Below are positions 13,374 through 17,773 of a stretch of 17,773 nucleotides of DNA, piece after piece. Within the stretch, counting starts at the first letter, position 1, and each line of letters opens with the position of its first letter. A model generated the notes under the pieces. It had not been told where the DNA came from. It was given only the letters and a program-made list of their open reading frames with translations, and did no database searches. The stretch spans positions 1 through 17,773 of the forward strand of contig JAEZSJ010000042.1 in assembly GCA_023443985.1 (NCBI GenBank), in the 5' to 3' direction. Both the position numbers and the translations under genes were made by a program. The stretch comes from Verrucomicrobiota bacterium. GTDB taxonomy: Bacteria > Verrucomicrobiota > Verrucomicrobiia > Opitutales > Opitutaceae.

Positions 13374-14660
13374 TTACTTCATCAGCGGAATCATCGTGAC
13401 ATAGATACCGCAGATCACGGCCGTGGTGATCACACCGCAGATGTTGGCGCCGAGCGCCTGGGGCATGATGATCACACTGGGATCATCGGCCTGCACGATC
13501 TTCTGGGCGACCTTGGCGGTCGTGGGCACGCAACTCACACCGGCGATTCCGACCACCGGATTGTATTTCCGCCCGGAGAGGAAATACATCGCGTAGCCGC
13601 CGAGCACCCCGCCGATGGCGGAGAGCAGGAGGGCAAGAATGCCCAGCATGAGGAGCTTGAAGATGATCGGCTGAAGCAGCGTGCTGGCCTCGCAGAGGAT
13701 GCCGAGCAGCAGGCCGAGGAAGAAGGTCGAGGCGTAGAGCAGGGGACCGCTGAGGAGATTCTCGAACTCCTTCAGGCCCGCTTCCCGCACCGCCACGCCG
13801 ACAAACAACGAGAGGAACAGCGGCGCCGCCACCGGGAAGAGCAGGCAGAGCACGATGCAGGTGATGACGGCGAACGTCAGCTTCGCCCCGCTGCCGATCG
13901 AGCGCACCTTGGTCGAGCGCATCGGGAGCATGCGAAGACGCTTCGGCACCATCGCGCGCACGAGGAAGGGGTAACCACCGTAGGTAAGACCGAGATACAG
14001 GTAGGCCACGACGGTGATCGGCACAAAGAGCTTCGGCGCGAGCTTGAGCGAGGCGAAGAGCACCATCGGCCCGTCCGCTCCGCCGACCAACGCGATCGAG
14101 GCGGCCTCGGAGGGCGTGAGCCCCCAGGCGGTCGCGATCGGGAAGGTCGCGATCGTGCCGAGCTCGGCGGCGAGGGCCAGGAACATGCTCTCGAACGGCC
14201 GCGACATCACATACCCGACGTCGAGCAGCACGCCGATGCCCATGAAGACGAAGCAGGCGATGAGGCCGTTGCTGAAGGCGAACGTGTAGATGGGCTGGAA
14301 ACACTCGATCTGCAGGATGTTCATCAGCTCCGCCGGTTCCTCGACGAGCGGGGCCAGCAGAAGGGTGCCGGGCAGTTGCCCGGACTGGGCGGCGGCGAGC
14401 GCCTGTTGCTGACCGGCCAGGTCCGGTGTGCCGGCGACGATCTGGCCGGCGGTGTTCGGGTCCATGAACAGCACGCCGGCGTTGACCACGGCCATGCCAA
14501 ACCCCATCGGGATCATCAGCAGGGGCTCGAGCACCCCCTTGCGCCCGAGGTAGACCAGAAGCGCGCCCAGGACGATCAACCCCAGGCGGGCGGTCAGGAT
14601 CCACACATCGGATTGCGCGAGCGTGTGGATGCCTTGAAACAGCTCAATTAGACGCGGCAT
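13374..14660 (-). CDS. Na+-translocating decarboxylase beta subunit (OadB/GcdB family), copy 2
   Basis: A 428-residue divergent paralogue of the beta subunit at 10052-11293. The core is preserved: GGADGPM with D196, Y222 in AYLYLG, N367 in NPVVGIAGVS and S376. The residue aligned with the arginine of copy 1 (VPMAARV) is lysine here (VPTTAKV, K383). The N-terminal loop (about 66-115) is unlike copy 1 and contains a Gln-rich segment. The YNPVVGIAGVSCVPTTAK block is the form I associate with glutaconyl-CoA or methylmalonyl-CoA decarboxylase beta subunits, but substrate identity depends on an alpha subunit that is not in this window. It is preceded by a 43-residue membrane protein (48-base gap) and followed by its own terminator, so it forms a transcription unit separate from the antiporter. 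Confidence 0.93.
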   Translation of the reverse strand: MPRLIELFQGIHTLAQSDVWILTARLGLIVLGALLVYLGRKGVLEPLLMIPMGFGMAVVNAGVLFMDPNTAGQIVAGTPDLAGQQQALAAAQSGQLPGTLLLAPLVEEPAELMNILQIECFQPIYTFAFSNGLIACFVFMGIGVLLDVGYVMSRPFESMFLALAAELGTIATFPIATAWGLTPSEAASIALVGGADGPMVLFASLKLAPKLFVPITVVAYLYLGLTYGGYPFLVRAMVPKRLRMLPMRSTKVRSIGSGAKLTFAVITCIVLCLLFPVAAPLFLSLFVGVAVREAGLKEFENLLSGPLLYASTFFLGLLLGILCEASTLLQPIIFKLLMLGILALLLSAIGGVLGGYAMYFLSGRKYNPVVGIAGVSCVPTTAKVAQKIVQADDPSVIIMPQALGANICGVITTAVICGIYVTMIPLMK

Positions 14661-14708
14661 GAGAGCCTCCGTGTTCTCAGAGGTTGAAAAGAACGGCTGG
14701 AGGTGGCG

Positions 14709-14840
14709 TCAGCGCTTGGTCGTCGAGCGGACCGCTTGGAGCGACCGGTCGATGAGCTTGATCATGGCTGCGACGGCGAAGGAGATGCCGATCGCAAGCG
14801 CATACACGATTGCAGGAGTGAGGAGGAGCGAGGCTTTCAT
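14709..14840 (-). CDS. Small one-span membrane protein, possible short gamma/epsilon-like subunit
   Basis: A 43-residue peptide, MKASLLLTPAIVYALAIGIS and on, with one membrane span (about 5-26) and a basic amphipathic tail (IKLIDRSLQAVRSTTKR). An ATG at 14897 in the same frame would add 19 residues with no membrane character; the internal ATG at 14838-14840 fits better. It lies 48 bases upstream of oadB2 on the same strand and so is probably its partner. Na+-pump decarboxylases use small one-span gamma/delta and epsilon subunits, and the size and topology fit, but I see no sequence signature that proves it. The long OadG at 11304-11702 is clearly different. No ribosome-binding site is visible, so the coding call rests on topology and position. 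Confidence 0.6.
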   Translation of the reverse strand: MKASLLLTPAIVYALAIGISFAVAAMIKLIDRSLQAVRSTTKR

Positions 14841-15070
14841 TAGTCGGAAAGAGGGAGTGGCCAGATTTGCGTCCGCCAAGGGAACGTCAATCAGCATTGC
14901 TAATCAAATGCAGATTTTTCGATCGGTTTTGCTTATCGGCGGTCGGAGGTGTTCCCTGTGGCTCGACGAGCCCGTGACGCGGGCCGAAGGCGCGACTCCG
15001 GGCAACACCCCAGCCACGGGCGCGCCGGTCTGATTTTTGCACCAGAAGCGCTGTGCCTTGAGAAAAAACA

Positions 15071-15142
15071 GCCACCGGCCAGACGTGTTCTGGCCGAAAA
15101 TGGCGAAGTGTCGGAAAACCGGCCGGGGAGGCGGCCGGTGGC
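15071..15142. repeat. 10-bp inverted repeat overlapping the amtB2 promoter
   Basis: GCCACCGGCC at 15071-15080 is the exact reverse complement of GGCCGGTGGC at 15133-15142, with 52 bases between. The right arm ends inside the -24 element of the sigma-54 promoter. It could be a looped pair of protein-binding sites, or chance in GC-rich DNA. Confidence 0.6.
15077..15095. promoter_or_regulatory. Palindrome upstream of amtB2, possible activator site
   Basis: GGCCAGA-CGTGT-TCTGGCC is a perfect 7-bp dyad with a 5-base centre, about 80 bases upstream of the predicted start of transcription. That is a reasonable location for an enhancer-binding protein dimer, though it does not match the NtrC consensus (GCAC-N7-GTGC). 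Confidence 0.45.
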
Positions 15143-15154
15143 ACCGCCTTTGCT
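15139..15154 (+). promoter_or_regulatory. Sigma-54 (RpoN) promoter of amtB2
   Basis: TGGCACCGCCTTTGCT has a full -24 core (TGGCAC) and a full -12 core (TTGCT), with GG at 15140-15141 and GC at 15152-15153 exactly 10 bases apart. The predicted transcription start near 15164-15166 is only about 4 bases from the amtB2 ATG at 15169, implying an almost leaderless mRNA. Confidence 0.7.
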
Positions 15155-15168
15155 CAGAAGCAGCAACT

Positions 15169-16635
15169 ATGCTCAGCAAGCTGCTTTCCCTCCGCGCCGC
15201 ATTTCTGGCCGCGGGCGCCGCTGCCTTTTCCTGTTGTGCGCTCGCCGTCGATGGTCCCGCGCCTTTGTCGCCGGAGGAGCGGATCGCCGCCCTCGAGGCG
15301 TACGTGACCAATGCCGCTCCCGGGGCGTCGCTGGCGGGGGTTTCCGGTCCCGGGCACACGGCGTGGATGATGACGAGTGCGGCGCTCGTGCTGTTCATGA
15401 CACTGCCGGGACTGGCGCTCTTCTACGGTGGTCTGGTGCGGAGCAAGAACGTGCTCTCCGTTCTGGCCCAATGCCTGGGCATCGCAGGCCTGGTGACGAT
15501 TCTCTGGTGGGCCTTCGGGTACAGTCTGGTCTTTGGCAAGAGTTTCTCCGAACACGGGAGCCTCCTCGGGCAGTTCCTCGGTGGCTCCGAGTACTTCTTC
15601 ATGCGGGGGGTCGGCTCGGCGCCCAACACCGACTACGCCTACTGGGTCCCGCAAAACGTCTTCTCGATGTACCAGATGATGTTCGCGATCATCACCCCGG
15701 CGTTGATCGTCGGTGCGATCGCGGAACGGATGAAGTACTCCGCGATTCTCGTCTTCGTGGCTGTCTGGATGGTGATCGTCTACTTCCCGCTGGCGCACAT
15801 GGTCTGGGGGGCGACAGGCAGCATGAACGGCGTCTGGAACCGCGAGGCCTCGATCCGCGCGATCGACTTCGCTGGCGGCACTGTGGTGCACATGTCCTCC
15901 GGGTGGTCGGCGCTGGTCCTCTGCCTCATCTTGGGTCCACGCCTCGGTTTCCAGAAGGAGAAGATGGCGCCGCACAGCATGGTGTTGTGCATGGTCGGCA
16001 CCGGTCTGCTCTGGGTCGGCTGGTACGGTTTCAACGCCGGCTCCGCGCTCGCCGCCGACGGCGTCGCCGCCAACGCCTTCACCACCACGACCATCGCCGC
16101 CGCGGTGGCGACGTTCGTCTGGCCCATGCTGGAGTGGATCACCCGCGGCCATCCCTCGGTTCTGGGCTTCTGCTCGGGAGCCGTCGCCGGCCTGGTGGTG
16201 ATCACGCCCGCCGCGGGCTTCACCGATGTCTCGGGTGCGGTGATCGTCGGCCTGCTCGCCGGGTCGGTGCCGTATTTCGCCTGCACGAAACTCAAGGGCT
16301 GGCTCAAATACGACGATGCGCTCGACACGTTCGGCGTGCATGCGGTGGGCGGCACCCTCGGCGCGCTCGTGACCGGGTTTCTGGCCACCGCCGAGGCGAA
16401 CGCGAACCTCGTCGGCCCCGGGGCCGCCAAGAACGGCCTCGCGGCCCTCGTGACCGACGGCGGGCTCTGGCTGGAGCAGCTCAAGGCGATGGGCATCACC
16501 ATCGCCCTGTCGGTCGTGCTCACGACCGTGGTGGCCTACGCCATCCGGGGCACCATCGGGCTGCGCGCCGCGCCGGACGCGGAGCGGCAGGGACTCGATC
16601 TCTCCGAGCACGGTGAAGAGGGCTACATCTACTGA
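15169..16635 (+). CDS. amtB: Ammonium transporter, E. coli AmtB-like subgroup
   Basis: Ammonium channel of 488 residues with a signal peptide (residues 1-27, MLSKLLSLRAAF ... CCALAVDG), a short periplasmic part (28-62) and the usual set of about eleven spans. The first span carries LFYGGLVRSKNVLSV, the fifth DFAGGTVVHMSSGWSALV with pore histidine H241, and later GVHAVGGTLGALVTG with H391. The tail GLDLSEHGEEGY is the conserved PII-facing end. It is clearly of another subgroup from the amt at 8078-9508. The ATG at 15169 starts the signal peptide; the frame is open upstream to 15037, but that part is basic and overlaps the promoter. Two PII genes follow, the first after 22 bases. The nearly leaderless transcript predicted from the sigma-54 site is unusual. 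Confidence 0.95.
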   Translation: MLSKLLSLRAAFLAAGAAAFSCCALAVDGPAPLSPEERIAALEAYVTNAAPGASLAGVSGPGHTAWMMTSAALVLFMTLPGLALFYGGLVRSKNVLSVLAQCLGIAGLVTILWWAFGYSLVFGKSFSEHGSLLGQFLGGSEYFFMRGVGSAPNTDYAYWVPQNVFSMYQMMFAIITPALIVGAIAERMKYSAILVFVAVWMVIVYFPLAHMVWGATGSMNGVWNREASIRAIDFAGGTVVHMSSGWSALVLCLILGPRLGFQKEKMAPHSMVLCMVGTGLLWVGWYGFNAGSALAADGVAANAFTTTTIAAAVATFVWPMLEWITRGHPSVLGFCSGAVAGLVVITPAAGFTDVSGAVIVGLLAGSVPYFACTKLKGWLKYDDALDTFGVHAVGGTLGALVTGFLATAEANANLVGPGAAKNGLAALVTDGGLWLEQLKAMGITIALSVVLTTVVAYAIRGTIGLRAAPDAERQGLDLSEHGEEGYIY

Positions 16636-16657
16636 AGCGGCCGGAACCAATCGTCAC

Positions 16658-16996
16658 ATGAAACTGATTACCGCCATCATCAAACCGTTCAAGCTGCAGG
16701 AGGTGAAGGACGCCCTCACGGCCCTCGGCATCGAGGGGCTGACCGTCACCGAGGTCAAGGGCTTCGGCCGCCAGAAGGGCCACCAGGAAACTTATCGGGG
16801 AAGCGAGTACACGGTGGATTTCCTGCCGAAGGTCAGGATCGAGATCGCCGTGGCCGACACCCTGTTCGACCAGGCGGTCGACACGATCGTCGGCACGGCG
16901 GGCACCGGCAAGATCGGCGACGGCAAGATCTTCATTTCCCCCCTGGAGGAGGCGATCCGGATCCGCACCGACGAACGAGGCGACAGCGCGGTGTAG
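16658..16996 (+). CDS. glnK: PII nitrogen regulatory protein, copy 2
   Basis: A 112-residue PII protein with start ATG at 16658, 22 bases behind amtB2, which makes it the direct partner of that transporter. The T-loop keeps Q39, R47 and Y51 but has QET in place of TEI at 43-45. TGKIGDGKIF and RIRTDERGDSAV are intact, so ATP and 2-oxoglutarate binding should be conserved. An upstream start at 16613 would overlap amtB2 and is rejected. A 44-base stretch (16740-16783) is identical to copy 3. Linkage to amt suggests glnK, but glnB is not excluded. Confidence 0.94.
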   Translation: MKLITAIIKPFKLQEVKDALTALGIEGLTVTEVKGFGRQKGHQETYRGSEYTVDFLPKVRIEIAVADTLFDQAVDTIVGTAGTGKIGDGKIFISPLEEAIRIRTDERGDSAV

Positions 16997-17021
16997 GCGT
17001 GCTCGGCGGAGGCTTCTGGAC

Positions 17022-17044
17022 ACTCGCGGGAGCTCTCCGCGAGT
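17022..17044 (+). other. Hairpin between PII copies 2 and 3
   Basis: ACTCGCGG at 17022-17029 pairs perfectly with CCGCGAGT at 17037-17044 (8 bp, 7-base loop that contains GAGCTC). No T-run follows. It may be an attenuating or mRNA-stabilising stem setting different levels of the two PII proteins. Confidence 0.5.
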
Positions 17045-17118
17045 CTCCGGAAAATTCGGCAAACAAACCTTGCTCGGCTCCGGCTCGTCCCTAATCCTCC
17101 GCCAACCTTTCGAGTCAC

Positions 17119-17457
17119 ATGAAATTGATCATCGCCATCATCAAGCCCTCCAAGCTCGAGGAAGTTAAGGAAGCTCTCGCCGGCATCGGCATCGAGGGCA
17201 TGACCGTCACCGAGGTCAAGGGCTTCGGCCGCCAGAAGGGCCACACGGAGATCTACCGCGGCAGCGAGTACACGGTGGATTTCCTGCCCAAGGTGAAGCT
17301 CGAGGTGGCCGTGCGCGACGATCTCTCCACGAAGGTCGTGGACACCATCGTGAAGACCGCCCGCACCGGCAAGATCGGCGACGGCAAGGTGTTCGTCGTG
17401 CCGCTCGAGGACATCATCCGCATCCGCACCGACGAGCGCGGCGAAGCCGCGGTCTGA
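17119..17457 (+). CDS. glnB: PII nitrogen regulatory protein, copy 3
   Basis: A third PII protein of 112 residues, 122 bases downstream of copy 2. The T-loop (KGFGRQKGHTEIYRGSEYTV) is identical in protein to copy 1, with Y51, Q39 and R47; the B- and C-loops are intact (TGKIGDGKVF, RIRTDERGEAAV). Position 11, phenylalanine in most PII proteins and in copies 1 and 2 (IIKPFKL), is serine here (IIKPSKL), a small oddity on the first strand/helix boundary. It could be the general glnB controlling NtrB, glutamine synthetase adenylylation or other targets, or another Amt partner; sequence does not decide. It is followed by a strong terminator and may be expressed from the amtB2 promoter or from its own promoter in the 122-base gap, where I see none. 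Confidence 0.92.
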   Translation: MKLIIAIIKPSKLEEVKEALAGIGIEGMTVTEVKGFGRQKGHTEIYRGSEYTVDFLPKVKLEVAVRDDLSTKVVDTIVKTARTGKIGDGKVFVVPLEDIIRIRTDERGEAAV

Positions 17458-17471
17458 CGCGGTCCCGTTTC

Positions 17472-17530
17472 CCGCCCGCACCGGCCGCGCGCGCCTGCCG
17501 CGGCCACGAGTGACGGGCGGTTTCTTTTTT
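17472..17530 (+). terminator. Rho-independent terminator of the amtB2-PII operon
   Basis: An outer 7-bp stem (CCGCCCG at 17472-17478, CGGGCGG at 17514-17520) is followed by TTTCTTTTTT. Inside its 35-base loop is another 7-bp stem (GGCCGCG at 17483-17489, CGCGGCC at 17499-17505). It separates the nitrogen genes from dnaX. Confidence 0.8.
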
Positions 17531-17542
17531 CCCGAATTCCCC

Positions 17543-17773
17543 GTGTCGCAACCCGGTTACCAGGTCATCGCCCGCAAATGGCGTCCGCAGGTCTTCGACG
17601 ACGTCGTCGGCCAGGACCATGTCGTGCGGACATTGAAGAACGCGATAACGCGCAACCGCATCGCCCACGCCTACCTTTTCGTCGGACCGCGCGGCACCGG
17701 CAAGACCTCGACCGCCCGCATCTTCGCCAAGGCCCTCAACTGCGAGAAGGGGCCGACTCCGTCGCCGTGCGGT
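17543..17773 (+). CDS. dnaX: DNA polymerase III subunit gamma/tau, N-terminal part
   Basis: The first 77 codons of the clamp-loader ATPase, cut by the window end. The start is a GTG at 17543 (VSQPGYQVIARKWRPQ), the usual DnaX N-terminus, without a visible ribosome-binding site. The Walker A motif GPRGTGKTS (residues 48-56) and the first zinc cysteine in LNCEKGPTPSPC are visible; the sequence FDDVVGQDHVV is family-typical. The gene follows a terminator, so it should have its own promoter in the short T-rich gap at 17521-17542 or be read from upstream. DnaX often neighbours ybaB and recR, which would be just beyond the window. Confidence 0.95.
   Translation, partial: MSQPGYQVIARKWRPQVFDDVVGQDHVVRTLKNAITRNRIAHAYLFVGPRGTGKTSTARIFAKALNCEKGPTPSPCG

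Larger units (their letters stand above)
14841..15168. promoter_or_regulatory. Divergent control region, sodium island / amtB2
   Basis: A 328-base gap between the leftward small membrane gene and rightward amtB2. The left third (14841-14950) is markedly AT-richer than the rest and contains a minus-strand TTGACG near 14885-14890, a possible -35 with a poor -10. The right third has an A-run (15062-15068), a 7-bp palindrome, a 10-bp inverted repeat and the sigma-54 promoter, each listed separately. No gene is called inside; frames that cross it are Arg-rich shadows. Confidence 0.55.

Noticed and set aside
12311..14651. Plus-strand frames opposite the antiporter and oadB2 (12311-13249 and 13128-14651)
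   Set aside because: Charged low-complexity translations antisense to clear membrane-protein genes.
15039..15056. NtrC site candidate GCAC-N10-GTGC upstream of amtB2
   Set aside because: Spacer is 10 instead of the required 7 bases.
15037..15168. N-terminal extension of amtB2 to an ATG at 15037
   Set aside because: Basic, non-hydrophobic, crosses the sigma-54 promoter and precedes a complete signal peptide that starts at 15169.
14949..16650. Long frames overlapping amtB2 on both strands
   Set aside because: amtB2 has the signal peptide, pore histidines and PII tail; the others lack any motif.
17058..17077. Sigma-54 promoter upstream of PII copy 3 (GGCAAAC ... TTGCT)
   Set aside because: GG to GC distance is 12 rather than 10 bases, and the -24 core is not TGGCAC.
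1..17773. tRNA or rRNA genes, CRISPR arrays, insertion sequences, prophage or attachment sites
   Set aside because: None seen by reading; all intergenic regions are short and accounted for.

Overview
The window is GC-rich chromosomal DNA with almost no visible Shine-Dalgarno sequences. Its gene content (class I dihydroorotase beside pyrB, Na+-pump decarboxylase membrane subunits, two amt genes with several PII genes, sigma-54-type promoters) and the style of the proteins suggest a Verrucomicrobium of the Opitutales type. That placement is inference from general resemblance and was not tested by a search.

Layout. (1) 32-2318, minus strand: pyrB then pyrC, steps two and three of UMP synthesis. 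(2) 2504-5412, plus strand: three tandem, mutually homologous, probably exported proteins with a conserved cysteine scaffold. They are followed, with a stop/start overlap, by a radical SAM enzyme carrying a complete seven-cysteine SPASM domain. This is the strongest candidate for an undescribed system: the layout resembles a substrate-plus-maturase operon, but the putative substrates are large and triplicated. (3) 5450-6166, minus: an uncharacterised conserved Cys-containing protein, convergent with the radical SAM gene. (4) 6304-7683, plus: gltX. (5) 8078-9936, plus: amtB1-glnK1 behind a good sigma-54 promoter, ending in a strong bidirectional terminator. (6) 10052-14840, minus: a sodium-transport island. 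In transcription order it holds a 43-residue one-span membrane protein, an OadB-type beta subunit with its own terminator, an NhaD-like antiporter, an OadG-type gamma subunit and a second OadB-type beta subunit. No biotin-dependent alpha subunit is present. (7) 15169-17457, plus: amtB2 and two further PII genes, behind a second sigma-54 promoter that lies unusually close to the start codon. (8) 17543 to the end, plus: the first 77 codons of dnaX.

How the parts work together. The two Amt transporters belong to different subgroups and each has at least one PII partner, so the outer part of the 8-17.5 kb region is an ammonium uptake and nitrogen-sensing locus, probably nitrogen-regulated through RpoN. 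The sodium island between them would couple a decarboxylase, encoded elsewhere, to Na+ export, with the antiporter exchanging Na+ and H+. A functional link between the sodium and ammonium parts is not shown by the sequence. Most long open frames antisense to the listed genes are GC-driven shadows and are left out.
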